Shown here: positions 34,965-44,431 of the stretch, one piece after another
How the letters are laid out: every line of letters starts with the position of its first letter
Position numbering within the stretch: the stretch's first letter is position 1
Origin: Candidatus Azophilus lithoversatilis
GTDB taxonomy: Bacteria > Pseudomonadota > Gammaproteobacteria > Pseudomonadales > Azotimanducaceae
NCBI GenBank assembly: GCA_028278675.1
Contig: JAQAJJ010000005.1
Span: forward strand, 1 to 64,000
Direction of reading: 5' to 3'
DNA length: 64,000 nt
The notes under the pieces: model-generated
Database searches by the model: none
What the model saw: only the letters and a program-made list of their open reading frames with translations
Told to the model about the DNA's origin: nothing
Made by a program: the position numbers and the translations under genes

Positions 34965-37900
34965 ATGCCGGGCAGCAAACCACGAAGCACGCCTTCGACA
35001 AGGCGGATTTGGACGCCTGCCGTCAAGTTTCCCGGCGAGTTGCCGATCAGCCGGCATGTGGATGAGATCGCGAACGCCCTGGCGCTCCACCAAGTGGTGA
35101 TCGTGGCCGGCGAAACCGGCTCCGGCAAAACCACTCAGCTCCCCAAAATCTGCCTGCGGGCGGGCTTGGGCCGCGAGGCCATGATCGGCCACACCCAGCC
35201 GCGGCGCCTCGCCGCCCGGACCACTGCCCAGCGCATTGCCGAGGAGCTCAAGGTCGAACTCGGCCAGCAGGTTGGATTCGCGGTGCGTTTCACCGACCGC
35301 GTAGCGGAATCGACCGCCATCAAGGTCATGACCGACGGTTTGCTGCTCACCGAAATCCGTCGCGACCGCAGGCTTTCCCGATACGATGCCATCATTGTCG
35401 ACGAGGCGCATGAGCGCAGCCTGAACATCGACTTCCTGCTTGGCTACCTGAAGAAGCTGCTGCCCAAGCGCCCGGGCCTCAAGCTCATCGTGACCAGCGC
35501 CACCATCGATGTGGCGCGTTTCGCTCAGCACTTTGGCGACGCTCCGGTCATTGAGGTGAGCGGCCGTGGCCATCCGGTCGAAACCCGCCACCTGGAGCCG
35601 GGCGAGGACGAGCAAGCCGATCTGCTGCGGGCCATCGAGGCCATCGAGGCATCACCCAAACGCGTTGCGCAGGACCTGCTGGTGTTCCAAACCGGAGAGC
35701 GCGAGATCTTTGAGTCAGCGAAGCTCTTGCGCAAGGCGCTCGCGGGCCGCTTCGAAATTCTGCCGCTCTACGCCCGCCTTTCGGCCAAGGACCAGCAGCG
35801 GGTGTTTCGACCGGGCACCAAGCGACGCATCGTGCTTGCGACCAACGTTGCCGAGACTTCGATCACCGTGCCCAACATCGGCTTTGTCGTGGACCCCGGC
35901 AAGGCGCGCATCAACCGCTACAGCTACCGTTCCAAACTGCAGCGGCTGCCCATCGAACCCATCTCCCAAGCCAGCGCCGACCAGCGCCGGGGCCGTTGCG
36001 GACGCATCGGCCCGGGCCTGTGCATCCGCCTCTACACCGAAGCGGACTTCACCGCCCGCCCCCGCTATGCCGACCCGGAGATCAAGCGGGTGAATCTCGC
36101 TTCGGTGGTGTTGCAAATGCGGGCCTTCGGCCTGGGCGACATTGAGCGCTTCCCCTTTCTCGACCCGCCCGAACCCAAGGCGATCAAGGACGCCCTGACG
36201 CTGCTGCACGAACTCGGCGCGCTGATCGACGGCAAACTCACCGCGCAGGGCCGGGCCATGGCCCGTTTTCCGTTGGACCCGCGCCTGGGCCGCATGCTCA
36301 TTGCCAGCGCCAAGCTCGGCGCGCTGCGTGAGGTGAGCATCATCGCCGCGGCGCTGACCGTTCCCGACCCCCGTGAAAGGCCATTGAATGCCCGCGCCCA
36401 AGCCGACCAGGCCCACGCGGCCTTCGCTGACAAACGCTCCGACTTCATGGCCATTCTCAACCTGTGGGCCTGGCTTGAGGAGACTCGGCAGGAGCAGACC
36501 CGCCGCGCCGTCACGGCGGCGCTGAAGTCGGCCTTCCTCAATCCGGCCCGGGTCCGGGAGTGGCGGGAGGTGCATCGCCAACTGCTGGCAGTGCAGCGGC
36601 AACTCGGCATGCGGTCGAACCAAAAGGCGGCCGACTACGCGAGCATCCACCGGGCGCTGCTGCACGGCGCTTTGAGCCTCGTGGCCCGTCACGACGAGCA
36701 GGGCGCCTACGTTGGCGCACGCCAACTCAAGGCGCGTATTTTTCCCGGCTCCTGCTTGGCCGGACGCACCCCAGAGTGGATCATGGCGGCGGAAGTGAGC
36801 GAAACCCACCGGGTGTATGCCCGCAATGCCGCAGCCATCGAAGCGCGCTGGGTTGAGTCAGCAGCCACCCACCTGCTGCGCCGCAACTACAGCGATCCGC
36901 ATTGGAGTTCGAGGCGCGGTGAGGCGATGGTTTACGAAACCGTGCTGCTCTACGGGTTGAAGATCGTTGAGCGCCGACCGGTGCGCCACGCTTCCATCGA
37001 TGCGGCAGGCGCCCGTCAAATTTTCATTCGCGACGGCCTGCTCGGCGATGGCATGGGGAAGGACGCCACGGCAACTGCCCTCCCCTTCCTGAAGCACAAC
37101 CGCCAGTTGGCCGCCGAGATACTCGAGTGGGAAGCAAAGGGGCGGCGGCGGGACCTGCTGGCCTCTGAAGACCGTCAATGCGCCTTCTACGACCAACGCT
37201 TGCCGCCGGACATAACCGGCCTTGAGTCCTTGAGAAACTGGCTCGGCCAAGGCGGCAAGCAGGCCGACGGCACCCTGAGAATGGCCCGCAACGATCTGCT
37301 GAGCGGCACGGCCCGCGCGTCTCCCGATGACTATCCGGCGCGGCTCCGCTTGGCCGGGGCCGAACTGCGCCTGCACTATCGCTTCGCACCGGGCGAGGCC
37401 GACGACGGCGTCAACGTGGATGTGCCCCTGGGCGCCCTGCAGGCCATCGACGAGGATGCCCTCGATTGGTCGGTGCCCGGTTTCCTGCCGATGCTGGTGG
37501 AAGCTTGGCTGCGCAGCCTGCCCAAGGCGGCGCGGCGGCAGCTTGCTCCCATCGCCGAAGCGGCCGAGCAAGTCACGCCGACGCTGGCCGCCGCGGATTG
37601 CTATCGCCAAAGGCCCTTTCAACCAGCCCTAGCCGCCATCATCGAACGCCAATTCGGTGTCCGCGTCGCTCCGGCAGATTGGAAACGGGCGCAAATTCCA
37701 GCGCATCTGTTGATGAACGTTCGCGTCATCGACGAGCACGGCACCTTGCTCGCCCAGAGCCGGGAGTTGGCTGCCCTGCAACGTCGATTCCTCAAGCAGG
37801 CGCGGGCGCGGGTGGCTGAAGGCGCCGCCGTCGGGCACGAGCGACAGGGCCTGACCGCCTTCCCCGATCAAGGTGTGCCCACCGAAACGGCGTTGGGCGG

Positions 37901-38711
37901 CGGCGCCGACGCCTTGGTGGGCTACCCGGCGCTCGTTGACCGAGGCGATGCGGTGGACTTGCGCGTTTGCGCGACCCGTTCGGAGCAGGTCGAAGCCAAC
38001 CAGGCCGGCTACCCCCGCTTGGCTTGGCTCCGCTTGGGCAAGCCGAGGCGCTTCTTTGAACGTCAGGTTCTCAAGGATCCAATCTTTGTACGATACGCCA
38101 CCATCCTTGGCAGCACCCACCAACTGGTCGATTCGGTGATGTTGGCGGTGGCTTGGCGCTGCTACTTCGAGGGCCGCCCCCTGCCCGCAACGAAGGAAAC
38201 ATACGACGCGCTCCTGAAGACGGAACGGCCAAGGCTCGCCGATGTATTCGCCCAGACCGTCGCCCATTTAAACGACATCCTGCAAGCTCGAGCCCAGCTT
38301 GTCGCTCGTGCTGAGAGCTTGACCTCCCCAGCGTTGCGCGCCGCCCGCGACGATGTCGAATGTCAGGTGGAGGCGCTGGCGCCGCCCAATCTGCTGCAAT
38401 GCACTCCCAGCGCACGGCTGCCCGACGTGGTCCGCTTCCTTCGGGCCGCTGACCATCGTCTGGCGAACCTTCGAGGCCATGTGCAACGCGACGCCGCGCG
38501 CATGGCCCAAGTCAAGGCCTTCGAGGCCCGCCTATTCCACCTTCACGAGTCACAACGCCACGCCGAGGACAAATGGCGCGAATTGCGCTTCGACTTGGAG
38601 GAGTTGCGGGTCGCGCTATTCGCGGAGGCATTGGCAAAAAAGGGCGTGATTTCGGTGAAGAAGATGGAACAACGCCTGCTTGAAGCGGAACGGAAGATCG
38701 GATTGCGCTGA
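34965..38711 (+). CDS. hrpA: ATP-dependent RNA helicase HrpA
   Basis: This encodes 1248 residues of a DEAH-box helicase: Walker A VAGETGSGKTTQLPK (49-57), DEAH in IIVDEAHERSLNIDFLLGYL, motif III VTSATIDVARF, LATNVAETSITVPNI and QRRGRCGR (motif VI), then HA2 and OB-fold regions. The long C-terminal DUF3418 domain is typical of gammaproteobacterial HrpA (E. coli 1300 residues). It helps rescue stalled ribosomes and process mRNA. It begins 16 bp after the VWA gene. Confidence 0.95.
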   Translation: MPGSKPRSTPSTRRIWTPAVKFPGELPISRHVDEIANALALHQVVIVAGETGSGKTTQLPKICLRAGLGREAMIGHTQPRRLAARTTAQRIAEELKVELGQQVGFAVRFTDRVAESTAIKVMTDGLLLTEIRRDRRLSRYDAIIVDEAHERSLNIDFLLGYLKKLLPKRPGLKLIVTSATIDVARFAQHFGDAPVIEVSGRGHPVETRHLEPGEDEQADLLRAIEAIEASPKRVAQDLLVFQTGEREIFESAKLLRKALAGRFEILPLYARLSAKDQQRVFRPGTKRRIVLATNVAETSITVPNIGFVVDPGKARINRYSYRSKLQRLPIEPISQASADQRRGRCGRIGPGLCIRLYTEADFTARPRYADPEIKRVNLASVVLQMRAFGLGDIERFPFLDPPEPKAIKDALTLLHELGALIDGKLTAQGRAMARFPLDPRLGRMLIASAKLGALREVSIIAAALTVPDPRERPLNARAQADQAHAAFADKRSDFMAILNLWAWLEETRQEQTRRAVTAALKSAFLNPARVREWREVHRQLLAVQRQLGMRSNQKAADYASIHRALLHGALSLVARHDEQGAYVGARQLKARIFPGSCLAGRTPEWIMAAEVSETHRVYARNAAAIEARWVESAATHLLRRNYSDPHWSSRRGEAMVYETVLLYGLKIVERRPVRHASIDAAGARQIFIRDGLLGDGMGKDATATALPFLKHNRQLAAEILEWEAKGRRRDLLASEDRQCAFYDQRLPPDITGLESLRNWLGQGGKQADGTLRMARNDLLSGTARASPDDYPARLRLAGAELRLHYRFAPGEADDGVNVDVPLGALQAIDEDALDWSVPGFLPMLVEAWLRSLPKAARRQLAPIAEAAEQVTPTLAAADCYRQRPFQPALAAIIERQFGVRVAPADWKRAQIPAHLLMNVRVIDEHGTLLAQSRELAALQRRFLKQARARVAEGAAVGHERQGLTAFPDQGVPTETALGGGADALVGYPALVDRGDAVDLRVCATRSEQVEANQAGYPRLAWLRLGKPRRFFERQVLKDPIFVRYATILGSTHQLVDSVMLAVAWRCYFEGRPLPATKETYDALLKTERPRLADVFAQTVAHLNDILQARAQLVARAESLTSPALRAARDDVECQVEALAPPNLLQCTPSARLPDVVRFLRAADHRLANLRGHVQRDAARMAQVKAFEARLFHLHESQRHAEDKWRELRFDLEELRVALFAEALAKKGVISVKKMEQRLLEAERKIGLR

Positions 38712-38734
38712 CCTCAAGGCCAGTGGAGTGGCCT

Positions 38735-38764
38735 CAGCAAAGCGTCAAACCAGCAAAGCGTCAA
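38735..38764. repeat. 14-bp direct repeat upstream of the RiPP precursor gene
   Basis: CAGCAAAGCGTCAA occurs at 38735-38748 and 38751-38764, a 16-bp period, just upstream of a good promoter match. It could be a tandem binding site for a metal- or stress-responsive regulator. Confidence 0.55.
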
Positions 38765-38769
38765 TATAG

Positions 38770-38799
38770 TTGCTTGTGCCAAAACAACGGCGCTATACT
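38770..38799 (+). promoter_or_regulatory. Sigma-70-like promoter for the hvfA-like gene
   Basis: TTGCTT at 38770-38775, an 18-base spacer, then TATACT at 38794-38799. The -10 box is close to consensus. It lies 6 bp after the 14-bp direct repeat and about 150 bp upstream of the start at 38951, leaving room for a long leader. Confidence 0.5.
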
Positions 38800-38950
38800 C
38801 GCCGGGACCTAGCAATGAAGATGAGGATGCGGAAAGGGTTAGTTGCTGTCCTCCTCTGACGTGCGCCCCGGTCGGGCGAAAGTCTTGCCCGCTTGGCGCT
38901 TATGGATGGGCCTGCCAGCAGGCCTGCGCAAAACAACCGGAGAATTGGAA

Positions 38951-39256
38951 ATGCAGAATCACAAACTCAAGCCCGTTGCCATAGCTGTCGGCGCCGCCTT
39001 CGCCGCATCAATGGCCATGACCACCCTCGCCAACACCGAAGGTGATCTGTTCGCTGCCGAAGAGCTGGACCCCCGCTACGACCTCCTGGCCGACGCACAC
39101 GGCGGCTCGGGGGATGAGGAAGGCTCCTGCGGCGACAAGGATGACGAAGAGGGCTCCTGCGGCGACAAGGATGACGAGGAAGGCTCCTGCGGCGACAAGG
39201 ATGACGAGGAAGGCTCCTGCGGCGAAGGCTCCTGCGGCGACAACGAGGAGGAGTAA
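38951..39256 (+). CDS. hvfA: HvfA/bufferin-type RiPP metallophore precursor with five EGSCG motifs
   Basis: This encodes 101 residues. A signal peptide (LKPVAIAVGAAFAASMAMTTLAN, cleavage near residue 30) is followed by an acidic spacer and then a repetitive core: four EEGSCG units separated by DKDD plus a last GEGSCGDNEEE, five Cys in all. HvfA-family precursors carry EGKCG motifs whose Cys is converted by the HvfB/HvfC enzymes to a copper-binding oxazolone/thioamide or thiooxazole group. Here Lys is replaced by Ser and the spacers are strongly acidic. CCGGAG precedes the ATG at 38951; an upstream start at 38843 is in frame but adds non-signal sequence. The maturation genes follow directly. 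It would be exported to the periplasm. Confidence 0.82.
   Translation: MQNHKLKPVAIAVGAAFAASMAMTTLANTEGDLFAAEELDPRYDLLADAHGGSGDEEGSCGDKDDEEGSCGDKDDEEGSCGDKDDEEGSCGEGSCGDNEEE
39119..39240 (+). repeat. 30-bp tandem repeat in the RiPP core
   Basis: The unit AGGCTCCTGCGGCGACAAGG plus ATGACGAGGA recurs at 39121, 39151, 39181 and, truncated to 15 bp, at 39211, with a further unit start at 39226. It encodes GSCGDKDDEE. Near identity of the units indicates recent expansion or contraction, so copy number may vary between strains. Confidence 0.9.
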
Positions 39257-39283
39257 TCGCGCCCAGGCGTCATCGGCGATGCG

Positions 39284-40126
39284 ATGAGTTCGGCGTTGTC
39301 CGGCGCGGGCCTTGGCCTGCGCCGAGCGTTGCTCGACGATCTCATCGCCACTCCCCGGCCAGCTTTGGACTTCCTTGAGCTGGCGCCGGAAAACTGGATT
39401 GGAATCGGTGGCCGACTCGGGCGCCGGTTTCAAGCCATCGCCGAGGAATTTCCTCTAGCCTGCCACGGGCTGTCACTCTCGATCGGCGGCCCAGCTCCCT
39501 TGGACCATCGGCTGCTCGCCGATGTCAAGGCCTTTTTGGACCGCCACCACGTCCACGCCTACACCGAGCACCTCAGTTGGTGCAGCGACGAGCAAGGCCA
39601 CCTTTACGACCTGATGCCCATCCCCTTCACAGAGGATGCGGTCCGCTATGTCGCCAGTCGCATCCGTGAGGCGCAGGATCATCTTGAACGCCGCATCGGC
39701 ATCGAAAACGTATCCTGCTACGCCACCCCCGGCGCCGAGATGACGGAACTCGAGTTCATCAACGGCGTGCTGGCCGAGGCCGACTGCGACCTGCTGCTGG
39801 ACGTCAACAACATCTACGTCAACAGCGTCAATTTTCAATACGACCCGCACGAATTCCTAGCCGGCATCAACGGCCAGCGCACGATTTATCTGCACATTGC
39901 CGGCCATGCGGTGAAAGGCCCGGACTTGCGTGTGGACACCCACGGCGCCGCGGTCATAGAACCCGTCTGGGCGCTGCTCGGCGAAGCCTTTGAGCGCTTC
40001 GGCGCCCTGCCAACCGTGCTCGAGCGAGACTTCAATTTCCCACCGTTCGCCGAGCTGATCGACGAAGTGGCGCAAATTCGCGCGGAGCAGGCGAAGTTCG
40101 CACCGAACAACCGTGGCGACGCCTGA
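39284..40126 (+). CDS. hvfB: DUF692 multinuclear non-haem iron oxidase (HvfB/BufB-like)
   Basis: This encodes 280 residues of the DUF692 TIM barrel, the MbnB/HvfB/TglH group. Conserved segments are [71 protein letters not shown] and VDTHGAAV, which hold the His, Glu and Asp ligands of the iron cluster. These enzymes oxidise Cys in a precursor peptide. The gene starts 27 bp after the precursor gene and overlaps its partner gene by 14 bp. Confidence 0.93.
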   Translation: MSSALSGAGLGLRRALLDDLIATPRPALDFLELAPENWIGIGGRLGRRFQAIAEEFPLACHGLSLSIGGPAPLDHRLLADVKAFLDRHHVHAYTEHLSWCSDEQGHLYDLMPIPFTEDAVRYVASRIREAQDHLERRIGIENVSCYATPGAEMTELEFINGVLAEADCDLLLDVNNIYVNSVNFQYDPHEFLAGINGQRTIYLHIAGHAVKGPDLRVDTHGAAVIEPVWALLGEAFERFGALPTVLERDFNFPPFAELIDEVAQIRAEQAKFAPNNRGDA

Positions 40127-40868
40127 CTTCCTGCGCCTTCAGCGCCAATTCGCGGCCCGAGTCAGAAACCCCGCCGCCCATCCTGCACCCAAGGACGTGC
40201 CGCAATCGCGGATGCGCGTTTATGAGGACCTGATCCGCAACAACGTTGGGCGATTCCTGACCGGCGCCTTCCCGAAAGCAAAGCAGCTACTCGGCGACTC
40301 GCACTGGAGCGCCTTGGTGCGGGCCTTCTTGGAGCGCCACGGCAGTGAGTCGCCCTACTTCCGGAACATCGGTCAGGAATTCCTGGTCTTCCTGGAAAGT
40401 GGCGAAACGCCAAGCGTCCCCGACTTCCTGCCGGAACTGTGCCACTACGAACGGGTTCCAAGCGCATTGCGCAGAGCCGAAGCGCCTTCCTCCGCCAAGT
40501 CCGTTGACCCCCAAGGCGACCTGCTCGCCCACCCGGTGGCGGTCTCGCCGTTGGCTTGGCCGCTGTCCTACCGCTACCCGGTCCATCGGATCAACGCCAA
40601 GACTGCAGCCGACGAGGTGCAGCCCGAACCCACTTGGCTCATCGCCTGGCGGCGCGCCGATGACTCGCCCGGCTTCATGGCTTCCAACGCCCTGACCCAC
40701 CGCCTGCTGGAGCTGCTGCGGGAGGGCGTCACCGGGCATCAGGCCCTCGAGCAACTGGCCGAAGAGATCCCAAACGCCAACGCGAACCGCATTCACCAGG
40801 AGGGCACGGCCATTCTGACTCGACTGAGGGACGCCGGCGTGTTGTTGGGCGCAATAGCCCGCTCCTAA
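40113..40868 (+). CDS. hvfC: DUF2063 partner protein (HvfC/BufC-like)
   Basis: This encodes 251 residues starting at GTG 40113. The N-terminal DUF2063 domain shows [36 protein letters not shown] and [11 protein letters not shown], as in MbnC-like partners that bind the precursor peptide and complete the MNIO enzyme. The C-terminal half has a winged-helix-like tail ([21 protein letters not shown]). The 14-bp overlap with hvfB fits an obligate complex. A DoxX-type gene (HvfD) often follows in other genomes but is absent here. Confidence 0.92.
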   Translation: MATPDFLRLQRQFAARVRNPAAHPAPKDVPQSRMRVYEDLIRNNVGRFLTGAFPKAKQLLGDSHWSALVRAFLERHGSESPYFRNIGQEFLVFLESGETPSVPDFLPELCHYERVPSALRRAEAPSSAKSVDPQGDLLAHPVAVSPLAWPLSYRYPVHRINAKTAADEVQPEPTWLIAWRRADDSPGFMASNALTHRLLELLREGVTGHQALEQLAEEIPNANANRIHQEGTAILTRLRDAGVLLGAIARS

Positions 40869-40875
40869 CGAGGCG

Positions 40876-41760
40876 TCAAGCCAAGGCAAAACGCCTCGCC
40901 AAGGGATGCAATCGGCCAAGCCAGATTGCCTCAACGCGCTCATCCTTTTCCCACGGACAGCCGTAGATGGCTTGGTACTCCGCTTGGTATCGCGCCCAAG
41001 GGTGGTCGCTCATCGGCACGTTGGTGGCAACGCCGCCGTGAAACTGGTGAAACGAGCCCTCACCCAACAGGGCAACGGGGATCGTCTCCCGATGGCGGTT
41101 GGCCCGCTGAAAGAAGTCCAAGTTGACCAAGCCGCCGCCCGGGCTTTGAAAGGCTTCGTTGAAGCCACCCAAACTGGCGAACAGGGCGCGCCGAATCGCA
41201 AAGCAGTTGCTTTCCTGCAGCACACCGAAGTAGCCCGCTTCCGAGGAGGCGGCCAGGCAGGCGATGCGGAACAGCTGGTAGCCGTCTCGCTCCCAGCCCG
41301 CCTCATCAAGCAGTGCGTCTTCCGCCGTCTGGTCGTAACCCTTGGCAACCGACAGATTCTGCAGTTCGTCGCCAAGATGGAAGCCGAGCGTGTAGGTGAA
41401 CGGGCAGTCAAAGCCCCTGATGCTGGCGGCGAACAGGTTCAACACCCCGGGGCTGAGAATGCGGGCGCCGTCAACCAACACCGCAACATGGTCGGCAGCG
41501 GCCCGCTCCACAGCCCAGTTGACCGCTGCGCAGGGCGAGGGTGATGAGGTGGCGAAGAAGTGATGCTCGAACTCGGGCCCAAAGCGGCGCACCCGTGCTT
41601 CGCTCAAGGGCTCGGCGGAGCCGTTGTCCACGGCGATGACCTGGTAGGGGAAGTCCGCTGACTGATAGGCCGCGGTCAGTGACAGCAGCGTTCGTTCCGC
41701 CTCCCGAACCATGTCATGGAAAATCACGACGATGGAGATCAGCGGCGTTGCCGATGCCAT
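40876..41760 (-). CDS. Family 2 glycosyltransferase
   Basis: This encodes 294 residues of the GT-A fold: LISIVVIFHDMVREAERTLLSL, then VIAVDNGSAEPLSEARV (nucleotide-sugar binding) and VAVLVDGARILSPGVLN, which stands at the DxD position. No membrane segments are seen, so it is probably soluble or peripheral. The start is ATG at 41760; the frame extends upstream only into the SDR gene. It follows the SDR gene by 14 bp on the same strand. The sugar and acceptor are unknown. Confidence 0.85.
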   Translation of the reverse strand: MASATPLISIVVIFHDMVREAERTLLSLTAAYQSADFPYQVIAVDNGSAEPLSEARVRRFGPEFEHHFFATSSPSPCAAVNWAVERAAADHVAVLVDGARILSPGVLNLFAASIRGFDCPFTYTLGFHLGDELQNLSVAKGYDQTAEDALLDEAGWERDGYQLFRIACLAASSEAGYFGVLQESNCFAIRRALFASLGGFNEAFQSPGGGLVNLDFFQRANRHRETIPVALLGEGSFHQFHGGVATNVPMSDHPWARYQAEYQAIYGCPWEKDERVEAIWLGRLHPLARRFALA

Positions 41761-41774
41761 CGCAATGGCGCTCG

Positions 41775-42560
41775 TTAGCCAGTCACCGTTCGGTGCGCGG
41801 GCTTGCGCGGTCCGAGCTCCACCGGCTCGCCCACCCAAGCGCCGATGTTCTCGCCGCTGCGGCCATCGGCGAGCAGGTCAAGCAGTTGCTGGGCAATCTG
41901 CTCCGGGCGCAGCCAAGTGGCGACTTGTTCGGCGGGCGGCTCGCCTTCCCAGAGGCCGCGCAGCATGGCGGAGTCCGTCGCACCCATGCACAAGGCGTTG
42001 ACCCGCACGTTGTGTTCCTCCAGGGAACGCGACCAAGCCTGGGTGAAGCCGTTAAGCGCCCACTTGGAGGCGTTGTAGAGGTCCGTGTCCGGGTTGTTGG
42101 TGCCCGGGCTCTTGGCCGGCAGAACGTAGTAGGTGCTGATGTTGACGATGTCGCCGCCGCCCGCTTCGACAATCAGCGGCACGCAGAGCCTCGACAGCAG
42201 CAGGACGCCCATCAGGTTGGCGTCCATGATGAAGTCCCAGTCCGCCACCGCTTTGTCGTAAGGGTCGGTGACCAGCGTTCGCCGCCATCGGCCGGCGTTG
42301 TTGACTAGCAGATCGACGCTACCAAACGACCCTTTCGCGATGTCGGTCAGGCGTTGCAGGTCTTCAAGCTTGGAGACATCGGCGACGATGCCCCGCACCT
42401 TGCCGGGTCCTGGCACTTCGGCGGCGATGTCCGGCGACTCCGGCAGGAGGTCGCAGAAGGTCACGTTGGCGCCCTCGCCCGCCAAGGCTTCAACGAAAGC
42501 ACGGCCGAGGCCCGTTGCACCGCCCGTGACAATGGCCGACCGCCCATCCAAAGCGCCCAT
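41775..42560 (-). CDS. Short-chain dehydrogenase/reductase (SDR)
   Basis: This encodes 261 residues: cofactor motif TGGATGLG (about residues 12-19), LVNNAGRW, an NIST catalytic Ser region and the YNASK active site. It overlaps the preceding SDR gene as ATGA, and the two proteins share several phrases (ALCMGATDS, GENIG), so they are ancient duplicates. They may form a heteromer or act on related hydroxyl groups. Substrate unknown. Confidence 0.9.
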   Translation of the reverse strand: MGALDGRSAIVTGGATGLGRAFVEALAGEGANVTFCDLLPESPDIAAEVPGPGKVRGIVADVSKLEDLQRLTDIAKGSFGSVDLLVNNAGRWRRTLVTDPYDKAVADWDFIMDANLMGVLLLSRLCVPLIVEAGGGDIVNISTYYVLPAKSPGTNNPDTDLYNASKWALNGFTQAWSRSLEEHNVRVNALCMGATDSAMLRGLWEGEPPAEQVATWLRPEQIAQQLLDLLADGRSGENIGAWVGEPVELGPRKPAHRTVTG

Positions 42561-43420
42561 CAGCGCGCCTCCCTGGATTCAATGAAGTAGCGGTTGCCGC
42601 GCGGCGGCGGCAGCACCACCGGATGCCCCATGGCAAAACCGATGTTTTCGCCGGTACGGCCTTGGGGCCCTTCGGCGATCATCTCGATCATCACCTGGGC
42701 AATATCCTCGGCCTTCATCCAGCCGGCTACTTCCTCGGGCGGGGGGTCAAAGTTGTGAAAGCCGCGCAGCATGTAGGAGTCCGTGGCGCCCATGCACAGG
42801 GCGTTGACGCGGATGTTGTGGGGCTTGAGCGCCTGGCACCAGCCGAAGGTCAGCCCATTGATGCCCCACTTGGCGGCGTCGTACAGGTCCATGGCGGGCC
42901 CGCCGCCGGTGGGCCGCGGCGCAATGTCAATAAACGGGCAGTTTGGCGCGTCCTCATGGGATTCCTCGTAGGGTGAGCCGCAGGTGTGCAGGTGGTCGGT
43001 GTTGATGTTGATGATGTGGCCGCCACCTTGGTGAATCATGGTCGGGATCACCGCTCGTCCGCAGAGGAACACGCCCTTCAAGTTGGTGCCGATCAGGCTG
43101 GCGGCGTCGCGCAGGGTCTTGTCAATGGGGTCGGAGGCTTCCGACGCAGCCCAGACGCCGGCGTTGCTGACCAGTACATCGATGCGGCCGAAGCGCTCAA
43201 GAGTTTGGTCGATGAAGCGGCGCACCGCTTCGGCATCGGATACGTCCACCTCCACAGCCAGCACCGGTCCATCGACCTGATCGGCGAAATCGGTGATGTC
43301 CGGACGCACGTCGCACACCGCCAACGCCGCCCCTTCGTCCGCCAAGGCCCGGGCAAAGGCGTTGCCCAGCCCCACGGCAGCGCCCGTGACCACGGCGGTC
43401 TTGCCATCCAGAATGCCCAT
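42560..43420 (-). CDS. Short-chain dehydrogenase/reductase (SDR)
   Basis: This encodes 286 residues: TGAAVGLG cofactor motif, LVSNAGVW, and an active-site region with YDAAKWGIN. A 30-residue insertion near the catalytic Ser (HTCGSPYEESHEDAP and following) is unlike its neighbour. The start is ATG at 43420 (MGILDGKTAVVTGAA). It overlaps the next SDR gene by ATGA. The insertion probably shapes the substrate pocket; I cannot name the substrate. Confidence 0.88.
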   Translation of the reverse strand: MGILDGKTAVVTGAAVGLGNAFARALADEGAALAVCDVRPDITDFADQVDGPVLAVEVDVSDAEAVRRFIDQTLERFGRIDVLVSNAGVWAASEASDPIDKTLRDAASLIGTNLKGVFLCGRAVIPTMIHQGGGHIININTDHLHTCGSPYEESHEDAPNCPFIDIAPRPTGGGPAMDLYDAAKWGINGLTFGWCQALKPHNIRVNALCMGATDSYMLRGFHNFDPPPEEVAGWMKAEDIAQVMIEMIAEGPQGRTGENIGFAMGHPVVLPPPRGNRYFIESREAR

Positions 43421-43508
43421 TGCGCTAAGTCCTTCCCAATCCTTCATTGAAGGGGAATAGTGAAACATGAAAGACCAGCAAGGGGAAACCGCAACCTAAG
43501 TCGCAACC

Positions 43509-44288
43509 TTAAGTCTGATCAACGAAGTCGTGGATTGCTCGCCAGATCTGCGGCGTCTCCAGTGCGATGTTGTGGGGGCCTTCGAATTCGACGATTTGGG
43601 GTTCGGACTTGAGCTTGCTGACGAAGGCGCGGGATTCGCTGGTGGGCACTACCGAATCCTGGGTGGCGTACAGCACCAGAATACGTTCCGGCAATGCCTC
43701 AATGGCGAGCGTGGCATCAATGTTGTGCCGCAGCAGCCAGCCCACCGGCGCAAACGGAAAGCGGCGCTTGGCGATGCGCTCGATGCTGCGGTAGGGACTG
43801 AGCACGATGAGGCCGTCAATGCCCTCGGCCCGAGCGGCCAGGGTGGCGATGCCGCTGCCGAGGCTGCGTCCAAACAGCACCACCGGACGGTCATGACCGA
43901 ATCGTCGGCGCAGACCATCAACAACCGCCGCCGCGTCTTCGATCAAATCCGCCGCCGATGGCTTGCCGCCGCTGTCGCCGTAACCCCGGTAGTTCATGAG
44001 CACGGTGACGGCATCGAGCCGGGCGAACACGTTCGCCAATCCCGACACTTCCTCGGCGTTGCCGCCAAAGTAGAACAGCAATGGCCCTTCGGATTGGCTC
44101 TTGACGATCCATCCGCGCAACGTTACGTCGTCGCGCTGCAGCGAGACGCGCTCGACATGCGAGCCGGTCGGCTCGCCTGCCAAGGGCCGCGGAAAGAAGA
44201 TCATCCAATCCTGCAGCAGATACAGCAGCAGGCAAATGCCAACGTAGGCGGCAAGCGCGACCGCCGCAAGCCGAAGCCAGACTTCCAC
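43509..44288 (-). CDS. Membrane-anchored alpha/beta hydrolase
   Basis: This encodes 259 residues. An N-terminal membrane helix (LAAVALAAYVGICLLLYLLQ) anchors a hydrolase domain with FGRSLGSG as the nucleophile elbow, YATQDSVVPTSES (acid Asp) and FEGPHNIAL (catalytic His). It resembles the YfhR/ABHD13-like group. It would face the periplasm or cytoplasm as a type II or I anchored protein. It stands 88 bp upstream of the SDR pair on the same strand. Confidence 0.88.
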   Translation of the reverse strand: MEVWLRLAAVALAAYVGICLLLYLLQDWMIFFPRPLAGEPTGSHVERVSLQRDDVTLRGWIVKSQSEGPLLFYFGGNAEEVSGLANVFARLDAVTVLMNYRGYGDSGGKPSAADLIEDAAAVVDGLRRRFGHDRPVVLFGRSLGSGIATLAARAEGIDGLIVLSPYRSIERIAKRRFPFAPVGWLLRHNIDATLAIEALPERILVLYATQDSVVPTSESRAFVSKLKSEPQIVEFEGPHNIALETPQIWRAIHDFVDQT

Positions 44289-44431
44289 TTAGACGACTAG
44301 GCGCGGCGCTTCAGAACGCCGGTTCGAGCGCCCTCGCCGTGCAGGCTCGCATGGAACAAATGGAGACAGCCCACGGCTGGCGGGTTGTTCCTTCGGCGTC
44401 GGCGGCATGCCGCTCCGGGACAAGCTTAAGG

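Noticed and set aside
40864..40882. CTAACGAGGCGTC at the end of hvfC as a repeat remnant
   Set aside because: Matches about eleven bases of the repeat ending only; too short to separate from chance.
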